Assembly (NCBI RefSeq): GCF_000145235.1
Contig: NC_014391.1
Span: 5,030,001-5,094,000 of the forward strand
Origin: Micromonospora aurantiaca ATCC 27029
GTDB taxonomy: Bacteria; Actinomycetota; Actinomycetes; Mycobacteriales; Micromonosporaceae
Direction of reading: 5' to 3'
Length of the DNA: 64,000 bases
In this document: positions 52,651-60,226 of the stretch, in pieces
Layout: each line of letters opens with the position of its first letter
How positions within the stretch are numbered: the stretch's first letter is position 1
Position numbers and translations under genes: made by a program
Notes under the pieces: generated by a model
The model's input: only the letters and a program-made list of their open reading frames with translations
What the model was told of the DNA's origin: nothing
Database searches by the model: none

Positions 52651-55116
52651 GTGACCCCGCACCGCAACATCGGGTTCGTCGCCGCGGCGGCGACGCTGCT
52701 GGCGGCGGCCCCGCTGTCGGCGATCTTCGAACGCTGGACCTGGCTGATCCAGGCCGCCGTCGTGGTCGCCGTGGTGGCCGGCTCGGCCGCGTTGAGCCGG
52801 CTGGGCCGGATGCCGCTGTGGGGGCAGGTGCTGGCCATGCTGGCCGGGCTCACCCTGGGCCTGACGTGGGTCTTCCCCGGCGGCACCGAACTGCTCGCGT
52901 TCGTACCGACCCCGGCCACGTTCGCCCACTTCGGCGACCTGCTCCAGACGTCGTTGCAGGACATGCGCTCGTACGGCGTGAAGGTGCCGGACGTCGACTC
53001 GCTGCTGTTCCTCGCGGTGCTCGGCATCGGCGCGGTCGCTGTGGTGGTGGACGTGCTCGCGGTCGGGTTGCGCCGGCCGGCGCTGGCCGGCCTGCCGATG
53101 CTCGCCATCTACTCGGTGCCGGTCGCGGTCTACGTGGACAGCGTCCCGGCCACCCCGTTCGTGGTGGGCGCCGCCGGTTACCTCTGGCTGCTGGTCACCG
53201 ACAACGTCGACCGGGTACGCCGGTTCGGCCGCCGGTTCACCGGCGAGGGCCGCGACGTGGACGTCTGGGAGGCGTCCCCGCTGGCCGCGGCCGGACGGCG
53301 GCTCGCAGTGGTCGGCGTGATCGTGGCGGTGGCGCTGCCGCTCGCAGTGCCCGGAATGACCGGCGGGCTGCTGAACAACGTCGGCGCCGGGCCCGGCGAC
53401 GGCAGCGGGCGGCCGGGCCAGGGCGGCAGCTCCGGCCGGGTCGACCTGTTCGCGGCGCTCAGCGGCCAGCTCAACCAGAGCGAGGAACTCGATCTGGTCA
53501 AGGTCAGCACCAACGAGACGACGCCGTTCTACCTGCGCCTGGGTGTCGTCGACGACCTGCGCCCCAGTGGCTTCCAGGCACGCGTGCCGACCGGGCGGCC
53601 GATCACCCGCCCGCTGCCCGACCCCGGGGAACGCGCCCCGCGCGGCGTCGACCAGCAGCGCTACCGCGCCACGGTCGAGGTGACGAAGAACCTGAACATG
53701 CCGTTGATGCCGGTCTACGCCGAGCCGGTCAAGACCGACGACCTCAACGGCAACTGGCTGTACGACCCGAACCAGCAGGTCGTCTTCTCCAACCGGGACA
53801 ACGCCCGCGGCAAGAGCTACTCGTTCGACTACGTACGGTCCACATTCAGCCCGGCGGCGCTGCGCGCGGCCCCGTCGCTGCCCTCGGACAGCCCGGTGAT
53901 GCGGCAGCAGACCGAGCGGCCGTCCGTCCCGGCCGTCGAGGAACTGGTCGCGCAGCTGGTCAAGGGCAAGTCGAACGACTACGACAAGGTCCGGGCGATC
54001 TACGACTACTTCTCCGTGGAGAACGGCTTCACCTACGCGCTGTCCACCCGCAACGGCAGCAGCGGCGAGGACATCACCGACTTCCTCGCCACCAAGGTCG
54101 GCTACTGCCAGCAGTACGCGGCGGCGATGGCCTGGCTGGTCCGGGCCGCCGGCATCCCGGCCCGGGTCGCCGTCGGGTTCACCAACGGCAGCAAGGCCGA
54201 CAGCGGCACGTACGTGCTGACCAACCGCAACCTGCACGCCTGGACCGAGGTCAACTTCAGCGGGATCGGCTGGGTGCCGTTCGACGCCACCCCGGCGGCG
54301 GCCGTGACGGGCTCGGTCCGCTCGGCCTGGGCGCCGGACATCGACGCCCCCGAGGAGGTCACCCCCTCGACCGGCAGCACGAGCGCTCCCGACGCGGCCG
54401 GCCCGTCGGCCGGGCCGAACGAGGCGGACCGGCTCGACAAGGACACCGACCAGGGCCTGACGCTGAACCAGGGCGGCCCGGCCGAGGAGAGCCCGGTCTG
54501 GCCGTGGTGGCTGGCCGGTGCGCTGGCGCTGCTGGCGCTGCTCGCCGTACCGGCCCTGCGCCGCTCCGCCCTGCGCCGCCGCCGGCGCGTCCGGGCGGTC
54601 ACGCCCGCGGCCACCGCGCTGCCGGTGCCGGGCCAGCGCGGCGAAACACGGCAGGTCGTCGTCGGTGTCGACGCCGAGGCGGCCCGCGCCGACGCGCACG
54701 CCGCCTGGGACGAGCTGCTCGACACGCTCGTCGACTTCCACGTCCGGGTGGACCGCACGGAGACCCCACGGGCCACCGCCGAGCGGCTGGCCCGGGAGGC
54801 GCTCGCCGAGAGGGGGGACGCCGCAACGGGGGTACGCCTGCTCGGCCGCGCCGAGGAACGAGCCCGTTACGCCCGTGACCCGCTGACCGACACGGAGTTG
54901 CAGCCGGCGCTGCGTACGGTCCGGGGCGCGCTGGCGGCGGGCGCGGACCGCCATACCCGGCTGCTGGCCGCGCTGCTGCCTCCGTCGGTGCTGCAGCGTT
55001 GGCGTACCGGCCTGGCCGAGCGGTCGGCGAGGGTGGTCACCACGAGCGGCCAGGTCCGGCAGCGCATGTCGCGTTGGAGCCCGCGCCGCCTCCTGGCCCA
55101 CCGCCCCGCCCGCTGA
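52651..55116 (+). CDS. TgpA-type membrane transglutaminase-like protein
   Basis: An 821-residue protein. Residues 1-240 hold about six helices (TgpA_N), then an extracytoplasmic part with a papain-like transglutaminase core: C486 in GYCQQYAAAMAWL, H529 in NLHAWTEV and D545 in WVPFDATP. A further helix (about 620-640) precedes a cytoplasmic DUF4129-like tail. All three catalytic residues are present, so it is probably an active protease or transglutaminase. It is the last gene of the MoxR-DUF58 operon. Confidence 0.92.
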   Translation: MTPHRNIGFVAAAATLLAAAPLSAIFERWTWLIQAAVVVAVVAGSAALSRLGRMPLWGQVLAMLAGLTLGLTWVFPGGTELLAFVPTPATFAHFGDLLQTSLQDMRSYGVKVPDVDSLLFLAVLGIGAVAVVVDVLAVGLRRPALAGLPMLAIYSVPVAVYVDSVPATPFVVGAAGYLWLLVTDNVDRVRRFGRRFTGEGRDVDVWEASPLAAAGRRLAVVGVIVAVALPLAVPGMTGGLLNNVGAGPGDGSGRPGQGGSSGRVDLFAALSGQLNQSEELDLVKVSTNETTPFYLRLGVVDDLRPSGFQARVPTGRPITRPLPDPGERAPRGVDQQRYRATVEVTKNLNMPLMPVYAEPVKTDDLNGNWLYDPNQQVVFSNRDNARGKSYSFDYVRSTFSPAALRAAPSLPSDSPVMRQQTERPSVPAVEELVAQLVKGKSNDYDKVRAIYDYFSVENGFTYALSTRNGSSGEDITDFLATKVGYCQQYAAAMAWLVRAAGIPARVAVGFTNGSKADSGTYVLTNRNLHAWTEVNFSGIGWVPFDATPAAAVTGSVRSAWAPDIDAPEEVTPSTGSTSAPDAAGPSAGPNEADRLDKDTDQGLTLNQGGPAEESPVWPWWLAGALALLALLAVPALRRSALRRRRRVRAVTPAATALPVPGQRGETRQVVVGVDAEAARADAHAAWDELLDTLVDFHVRVDRTETPRATAERLAREALAERGDAATGVRLLGRAEERARYARDPLTDTELQPALRTVRGALAAGADRHTRLLAALLPPSVLQRWRTGLAERSARVVTTSGQVRQRMSRWSPRRLLAHRPAR

Positions 55117-55180
55117 CCCCCGCCCGCCCACCTCTCCCTGCCCTCCCCGCCCCGTCCCGCCCCGCCCACCCCCACGGCGT

Positions 55181-55237
55181 TGATCAAGGAGTTTGTGTCC
55201 AAATCCAGCCCTGCTAAAGACACAAACTCCTTGATCA
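55181..55237. repeat. Inverted repeat 1 (19-bp perfect arms)
   Basis: Arms at 55181-55199 (TGATCAAGGAGTTTGTGTC) and 55219-55237 are exact reverse complements with a 19-nt loop. It lies 65 nt past the transglutaminase stop and can serve as its terminator. Confidence 0.85.
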
Positions 55238-55261
55238 CCGCTTCTGGACCGGATGCGCACG

Positions 55262-55311
55262 AGATCTTGGTACGAAATGGCCCCCATAGGGGCGCTTTCC
55301 TTCCAAGATCT
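55262..55311. repeat. Inverted repeat 2 (50-bp interrupted palindrome)
   Basis: Outer arms AGATCTTGG/CCAAGATCT (55262-55270 and 55303-55311), middle arms GAAA/TTTC and inner GCCCC/GGGGC share one centre, with mismatched gaps between. Total length is 50 bp, the same as the palindrome after mraY. Confidence 0.8.
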
Positions 55312-55398
55312 ACGGCGGCTCCCGGGATACGGGAAGCGAATCCCGCCTGCCGAGCGAGCAGGGCTGATCAGGCGAGCTGGGCACACCGCCCCGCCTCG

Positions 55399-55469
55399 GC
55401 GATCTTGCAGTTTGTGCCCGGGTGAACGGGACATTCTGGGCACCGCTCTGGCCGAAAGTGCAAGATCGC
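55399..55469. repeat. Inverted repeat 3 (71 bp, two-level)
   Basis: Outer arms GCGATCTTGCA/TGCAAGATCGC (55399-55409 and 55459-55469) enclose GTGCCC/GGGCAC (55414-55419 and 55438-55443). The element would fold into a branched or bulged hairpin. Confidence 0.8.
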
Positions 55470-55570
55470 GGGTGAGGGCGGGTGTGCGCCTGCTGGTGAG
55501 CGGCGGGGAGGTGCTCGCCGTGCGCTGAGGCGGGGAGGCTTGGGCACGAGGGGGTGAGCTGCCCTGCCGC

Positions 55571-55856
55571 GACCCGGGCGCGGTGCACATGCTCACGTGG
55601 CGGGGCGACCCGGGCGCGGTGCACACGCTCACGTGCGGGGCGATCCGGGCGCGGTGCACACGCTCACGTGCGGGGCGATCCGGGCGCGGTGCACACGCTC
55701 ACGTGCGGGACGGACCCGGGCGCGGTGCACACGCTCACGTGCGGGACGGACCCGGGCGCGGTGCACACGCTCACGTGCGGGACGGACCCGGGCGCGGTGC
55801 ACACGCTCACGTGCGGGACGGACCCGGGCGCGGTGCACACGCTCACGTGCGGGACG
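55571..55856. repeat. Tandem array: eight copies of a 35/36-bp unit
   Basis: Units start at 55571, 55607, 55642, 55677, 55713, 55749, 55785 and 55821. Each contains GGTGCACACGCTCACGTG, with CCCGGG or ATCCGGG in the remainder. Two units are 35 bp, the rest 36. Inner copies are nearly identical and the edge copies diverge. A ninth partial copy follows. There are no unique spacers, so it is not a CRISPR. Confidence 0.92.
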
Positions 55857-56100
55857 ATCCGGGCACCATGTGCTGACGGAGGCGCCGGCGGTGTGCAGAG
55901 GAGGCGGACCGCCGGGGGCGCGCCGAGCGGCGGTCCGGACGGTGAGTGGCGGGACGGTGGGACCGATTGCGGGCATGGCTGAACGCGGGCTCTCCCCCGC
56001 GCTCAGCCCGGCGACCAGCAGCAAGACGCCCCGGCGGCGCTTGCTGGCCTGTTACGGAGGCGCCGCCGGTTTCCCGCCCCGGGTCAGGGGCGGGACGCGG

Positions 56101-56502
56101 TCAGCGGTGGCCCTCCGGGCGCTGCCGCCAGCGGTCCTCCATCCGGTCGAGGAAGGAGCCCCGGCGACCACCACCACTGCGGCCACGGGGACGACGCCGG
56201 CTCGTTGTGCCGCCGACCACGTGCAGGTCGGGCGACTGGGATCGGCGGTGCGACTGCACCGCGTAGCCCAACGAGCCCAGCATGACGACGAAACCCGCCA
56301 CGGCCACCGCGGGAATCTTGATCACGGCACCGTAGATCAACAGGGCCAGACCAGCGACGACCACGCCGGCAGCGACGAGCACGCGACGCCGCGCGTGGAA
56401 ACGCGGGTCGCTGGCGCGCACGGCCGAGGCGAACTTGGGGTCCTCGGCAAGCGACCGCTCGATCTGCTCGAACAGCCGCTGCTCGTGCTCCGAGAGCGGC
56501 AC
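56101..56502 (-). CDS. DUF3040 domain membrane protein
   Basis: A 133-residue protein. The start PLSEHEQRLFEQIERSLAEDPKFA is the DUF3040 signature; two membrane helices follow (about residues 41-62 and 64-84), then a basic Gly/Arg tail. The family is widespread in actinobacteria with unknown function. The GTG follows GGGGAGGAG. Confidence 0.9.
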   Translation of the reverse strand: MPLSEHEQRLFEQIERSLAEDPKFASAVRASDPRFHARRRVLVAAGVVVAGLALLIYGAVIKIPAVAVAGFVVMLGSLGYAVQSHRRSQSPDLHVVGGTTSRRRPRGRSGGGRRGSFLDRMEDRWRQRPEGHR

Positions 56503-56617
56503 GGCACTCCTCCCCGGTCACGTTGGTCGGCCCGGGCGGGCCGACAGACCGTGGCAGCCAACCGGCTGCTTACCCGCAAGTCTACGAGGGCCCCCGCGCG
56601 TCGGAAAGCGGGACGAC

Positions 56618-57877
56618 CTACGGCCGGGTCGGTTTTTCGACTTGTCGTGTATCACGACGGCCGAGAAGACTGGCCGGACCTATGACGGACCGCCCGAATC
56701 GGGCAGCCGCCGCATCGGCCGCCGCCTCCGCCTCGCGCCAGCCGCGCTCGGGCGCACCCAGGGTGAGCTGCTGCGGGGTCTCCCCTGCGGGGGCGAGACC
56801 TTCCATCCGGACCCCGACCAGCCGAACCGGCTCGCCGGGGGCCAGCGCGCCCCACAGCGCCCAGGCCGTGTCGAACATCTCCCGGGCGGTGTCGGTGGGC
56901 ACGGCGAGCGTGCGGGAGCGGCTGATCGTCCGGAAGTCGGCGAAGCGGACCTTGAGCGACACGGTACGGCCCACCTGCCCGGCCGCCCGCAGCCGAGCGC
57001 CGGCCTTGTCGGCGAGCGCGAGCAGGGACCGCCGGATCTCGTCCGGGTCGCTCACGTCGGTGTCGAACGTGACCTCCGCGCCGATCGACTTCTCCACCTG
57101 CTCGGGCGTGACCCCGCGCGGGTCACGCCCCCAGGCCAGCTCGTGCAGGTGGGCGGCGGACGCCTCGCCCACCGCCCGGCGCAGCAGGCCGGCCGGTGCC
57201 TCGGCGAGGTCGCGTACGGTGCGCAGACCGAGGCGGCGCAGCGCGTCCGCGGAACGCTCCCCCACGCCCCACAGGGCGGACACCGGCAGCGGGTGCAGGA
57301 ACTCCAGCACCCGGGCGGCCGGGACCACGAGCAGGCCGTCGGGCTTGGCCCGGGTGGAGCCGAGCTTCGCCACGAACTTGCTCGGCCCCACGCCCACCGA
57401 ACAGGTCAGCCGCTGTTCCTCGGCGACCCGGCGGCGGATCAGCGCGGCGATGTCGGCGGGCCGGCCGAACAGCCGTCGGGCGCCCGCCACGTCGAGGAAC
57501 GCCTCGTCCAGAGACAGCGGCTCGACCAGCGGCGTGACGTCCCGGAAGATCCGCATGACCGCCCGGGACGCCTCGGTGTAGGCGGTGAAGTCGGGCGGGA
57601 GGTAGACCGCGCCGGGGCAGAGCGCCCGGGCGCGGGCGGTGGGCATCGCGCTGCGGACGCCGTACCGCCGGGCCTCGTAGCTGGCGGAGCTGACCACGCC
57701 GCGCGGGCCGACGCCACCCACCACGACCGGCCGGCCGCGCAGCTCGGGGCGGCGGCGCACCTCCACGGAGGCGTAGAACGCGTCCATGTCGACGTGCAGG
57801 ATGGTGCAGCCGGTGTCGTCGGCGTCCGGCCCGAAGCGGGGGTCACCGCCTCGGGGCAACGACTGGCTGCGGCCCAT
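56618..57877 (-). CDS. dinB: DNA polymerase IV (Y family)
   Basis: A 419-residue translesion polymerase. Catalytic carboxylates are D30 in HVDMDAFYASVE and D124-E125 in SLDEAFLDV; the helix-hairpin-helix region and the little finger follow. A clamp-binding motif Q370-L-T-L near the C-terminus deviates from the QLxLF consensus by G for the last F. TAGCCT lies 6 nt before the ATG. It is separate from imuB-dnaE2 and no SOS box is visible upstream. Confidence 0.95.
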   Translation of the reverse strand: MGRSQSLPRGGDPRFGPDADDTGCTILHVDMDAFYASVEVRRRPELRGRPVVVGGVGPRGVVSSASYEARRYGVRSAMPTARARALCPGAVYLPPDFTAYTEASRAVMRIFRDVTPLVEPLSLDEAFLDVAGARRLFGRPADIAALIRRRVAEEQRLTCSVGVGPSKFVAKLGSTRAKPDGLLVVPAARVLEFLHPLPVSALWGVGERSADALRRLGLRTVRDLAEAPAGLLRRAVGEASAAHLHELAWGRDPRGVTPEQVEKSIGAEVTFDTDVSDPDEIRRSLLALADKAGARLRAAGQVGRTVSLKVRFADFRTISRSRTLAVPTDTAREMFDTAWALWGALAPGEPVRLVGVRMEGLAPAGETPQQLTLGAPERGWREAEAAADAAAARFGRSVIGPASLLGRRDTRQVEKPTRP

Positions 57878-57883
57878 GCCAGC

Positions 57884-57889
57884 AGGCTA
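57884..57889 (-). promoter_or_regulatory. dinB -10 element (leaderless)
   Basis: TAGCCT on the minus strand, 6 nt before the dinB ATG at 57877. Confidence 0.5.
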
Positions 57890-57922
57890 GCCCGCCGGTC
57901 CGACAACCCCACCGCCCGCCGA

Positions 57923-57939
57923 CCCCGCACGAGGCGGGG
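57923..57939 (-). terminator. Short hairpin after the phosphodiesterase gene
   Basis: CCCCGC and GCGGGG with a 5-nt loop lie between the phosphodiesterase stop and the dinB promoter. It is a weak candidate terminator. Confidence 0.35.
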
Positions 57940-57979
57940 CCGACCCGGACCCGCGGCCACCAGCACGGACGAACCGGGA

Positions 57980-59191
57980 TCAGCCCCGGACCACCAGCAG
58001 CGGGACCGTCATCTCGGCGGCGGTGTCCGCACCGTGGTACGCCACCAGCCGCGACGCCATCGGCGGTTCGGAGCGGGTGGCGACCACCGCGTACGTGTCC
58101 CGGCAGACCACCACCACGTCGCCGATCCGGGTCAGGTGTGCCTCGGGCACCGGCCCGAACCAGCCGGTCGCCATCGCCTCGGCCCGGGTCAGCACCTGCG
58201 CGGCCGGGCCCAGCACCTCGGCCCAGGCGGCCACCACGTCGGCCTCGGCGCCCGGCTCGACGTGCAGGTAGCGGACCCGGGGCTCACCGGCGACCACCCG
58301 TACCCCGGCGCGCAGCCGGGGGTCGGTGTCCAGGTCGATCCGGTGCCCGGCGGGCACGTCGAGCTGGCCGTGGTCGGCGGTGACCAGCAGCGCGGCGTCC
58401 GGCGGCAGCCCGTCGACGAGCCGGGCCAGCAGTACGTCCACCTCGGCGGCGGCGGTCCGCCAGGGCGCGGAGTCGACGCCGCTGAGGTGCCCGTGCCGGT
58501 CCAGGTCGGGGTGGTAGCCGGAGACGAGCGCGGGCCCGTCCCCGGCGGCCAGCGCCGCCAGCATCCGGGCGGCGAGCGCGTCGACGCCTGCCGCACCCCG
58601 GTAGTCGCCGCCCCGGTTGGCGGCGAGCGTCAGGCCGCTGCCGGCGAACTCGGGACGGCTGACCACAGTCACCGCGACCCCGGCGGCGCGCGCCCGCTGG
58701 TACCAGGTGGGCACCGGCTGCCAGCTCGCCGGGTCCGGGTCGCCGGTCCAGTCGACGTGGTTGAGCACCCGATCGGTGCCGGGCACCCGGACCGTGAAGC
58801 CGAGCACGCCGTGCGCGCCCGACGGGGTGCCGGTGCCGAGGCTGACCAGGCTGGTCGGGGTGGTGGACGGGAAGCCGGTGGTGAGCGGCCGGCCGACGGT
58901 GGCGGCCAGGCCGGCGAGCGTCGGGGCGTACGGGGCGGCGGTGGGGATCTGGTACCAGCCGAGGCCGTCGACGAGCAGCACCGCGATCCGGCGTACCCCG
59001 GCCAGGCGCGGGGCCAGGCCGAGCCGGTCGGCGGCGCCCGGTACGCCGAGCAGCGCCAGCGCGCTGGGCAGCACGTCGATCATGCTGCCGCCGTCGTAGC
59101 GCGGCGCCACCCGGTCGAGCGGACCGGGCGTCGGGCCGGGCGTCGGGCCGGGCGTCGGACCGGGCGTCGGATCGGGAGCCGGACCGGTCAT
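57980..59191 (-). CDS. Alkaline phosphatase superfamily / nucleotide pyrophosphatase-type enzyme
   Basis: A 403-residue protein. After a Pro-Thr-Gly repeat at the N-terminus it has the metal-binding VLLVDGLGWYQI, the nucleophile region FPSTTPTSLVSLGTG (threonine nucleophile), GYHPDLDRHGH and VTADHGQLDVP, the order expected for type I phosphodiesterases. No signal peptide is evident. The substrate is unknown. It overlaps the upstream methyltransferase stop by 4 nt, so they form an operon. Confidence 0.88.
   Translation of the reverse strand: MTGPAPDPTPGPTPGPTPGPTPGPLDRVAPRYDGGSMIDVLPSALALLGVPGAADRLGLAPRLAGVRRIAVLLVDGLGWYQIPTAAPYAPTLAGLAATVGRPLTTGFPSTTPTSLVSLGTGTPSGAHGVLGFTVRVPGTDRVLNHVDWTGDPDPASWQPVPTWYQRARAAGVAVTVVSRPEFAGSGLTLAANRGGDYRGAAGVDALAARMLAALAAGDGPALVSGYHPDLDRHGHLSGVDSAPWRTAAAEVDVLLARLVDGLPPDAALLVTADHGQLDVPAGHRIDLDTDPRLRAGVRVVAGEPRVRYLHVEPGAEADVVAAWAEVLGPAAQVLTRAEAMATGWFGPVPEAHLTRIGDVVVVCRDTYAVVATRSEPPMASRLVAYHGADTAAEMTVPLLVVRG
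59121..59168. repeat. In-frame 12-bp tandem repeat, four copies
   Basis: Four near-identical 12-bp units encode the PTPG repeats at the N-terminus of the phosphodiesterase. Slippage here would change the tail length without breaking the frame. Confidence 0.8.
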
Positions 59192-59919
59192 GCCGGGCGG
59201 CGGGCGAACAGGTGCAACTGGGCGGCGAGATCGCGGTACGGGGACCGGGCGGCGAGGGCGCGCTCCAGCTCCACCAGTGCGGTCTGCTGGCCGTCGGCCA
59301 CCGCGGCCGGGAGCAGGTCGGCGAGCACCCGTACCCCGTGGATCTCCTCCACGACGAGGCCGGCGGCGGTGAGCAGCGCGCTCGCGTCGGCGGCGTCGTA
59401 GCGGCGGCGCAGCGTGTCCCGGCCGCCGGTGGTGCCGTGCGGGTCGGCGGCGAGCGCGGCGGCGGCGTCCAGTTGCCCGTTCATCGCCCGGCCGAACACG
59501 GCGGCGGCCCGGCCGGCGACCAGCACACTCGCCGCGCCATCCGGGCGCAACGCGGTGACCAGCGCGGACATCACCGGTTCCGGGTCGTCGACCACCTCGA
59601 GGACGGAGTGGCAGAGCACCAGGTCCACGGTGGCCGGCTCGACCAGGCCGGTGAGCGCGTCGGCGTCGCCCTGCGTCGCGCGTACCCGATCGGCGACCCC
59701 GGCCTCGGCGGCCCGGCGGGTCAGCGCGGCGAGCGCGTCGGGGCTGGCGTCGACCACTGTGACCCGGTGACCGGCCTCGGCGAGCGGGACGGCGAAGCCG
59801 CCGGTCCCGCCGCCGACGTCGAGCACGGAGAGTCGTTCGCCGGCCCGCCGGTCCAGCTCGGCCCGGAGCACCGACCAGATGACGGCGGTGCGGGGGGTGA
59901 GGGTTCGGATCTGCTCCAC
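59188..59919 (-). CDS. Class I SAM-dependent methyltransferase
   Basis: A 243-residue protein with motif I VLDVGGGTGGFAVPLAEAG (about residues 35-53), the acidic motif TVVDASPDAL and LVLCHSVLEVVDDPE. It most resembles small-molecule methyltransferases of the UbiE/CmoA-like type, but the substrate is not known. The GTG at 59919 has TAGGCT 6 nt upstream. It is coupled to the phosphodiesterase. Confidence 0.88.
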   Translation of the reverse strand: MEQIRTLTPRTAVIWSVLRAELDRRAGERLSVLDVGGGTGGFAVPLAEAGHRVTVVDASPDALAALTRRAAEAGVADRVRATQGDADALTGLVEPATVDLVLCHSVLEVVDDPEPVMSALVTALRPDGAASVLVAGRAAAVFGRAMNGQLDAAAALAADPHGTTGGRDTLRRRYDAADASALLTAAGLVVEEIHGVRVLADLLPAAVADGQQTALVELERALAARSPYRDLAAQLHLFARRPA

Positions 59920-59925
59920 GCGCCG

Positions 59926-59931
59926 AGCCTA
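59926..59931 (-). promoter_or_regulatory. Methyltransferase -10 element (leaderless)
   Basis: TAGGCT on the minus strand lies 6 nt before the GTG at 59919. Confidence 0.5.
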
Positions 59932-59950
59932 GTCACCCCCCGGCCCGGGT

Positions 59951-60130
59951 TCAGGACTCGCCGCCGCCGGCGGGGTCGTCCTCGGCGCGGGAACGCTGGT
60001 GGTTGGCCACCGGGCCGTCGGTCACCTGGTATTCCCGCGGCTCGGCCTCGTGGGTGGGCGCCCAGTCGGCACCGAGGCGGGTCCGTCGGGCGTTCGCCAC
60101 GCCACCGGCGTTCGTGCGGTGAAAGGTCAT
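59951..60130 (-). CDS. Small hypothetical protein downstream of dnaE2
   Basis: A 59-residue hydrophilic protein beginning MTFHRTNAGGVANARRTRLGAD, with no cysteine, helix or signal. A GGGGGA ribosome site lies 7 nt before the ATG at 60130; an ATG at 60145 is in frame but has no such site. I do not recognise a family. Its co-directional place after dnaE2, with a hairpin between, leaves open a link to mutagenesis; there is no direct evidence. Confidence 0.55.
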   Translation of the reverse strand: MTFHRTNAGGVANARRTRLGADWAPTHEAEPREYQVTDGPVANHQRSRAEDDPAGGGES

Positions 60131-60149
60131 CGGTTCATCCCCCATACCC

Positions 60150-60173
60150 CGGGTGGGCCACTCTGCCCACCCG
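60150..60173 (-). terminator. Hairpin between dnaE2 and the small protein gene
   Basis: Nine-base arms (60150-60158 and 60165-60173) with a 6-nt loop follow the dnaE2 stop by about 50 nt. It is a probable terminator without a T-run. Confidence 0.55.
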
Positions 60174-60226
60174 CGTCGGGAGTCTCCCGCCTCCGGCTCG
60201 GAGAAACCGTAATGTGGATCACTCCA

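Larger units (their letters stand above)
55117..56100. other. 984-bp gene-free region between convergent genes
   Basis: Frames here are open only because of the GC bias and the 36-bp periodicity; I see no ribosome site or family resemblance. The stretch holds three separate inverted repeats (55181-55237, 55262-55311, 55399-55469) and a tandem array (55571-55856), each listed separately. It separates the 3' ends of the transglutaminase and DUF3040 genes. Confidence 0.75.

Noticed and set aside
55571..55856. Tandem array as a CRISPR
   Set aside because: Units abut directly with no unique spacers, and no cas genes are in the window.
55583..55868. Repetitive proteins in several frames across the array
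   Set aside because: The 36-bp period keeps frames open artificially, the two 35-bp units break each frame, and there is no ribosome site or family match.
57877..57979. SOS (LexA) box upstream of dinB
   Set aside because: No TCGAAC-N4-GTTCGA-like sequence is found in the gap.
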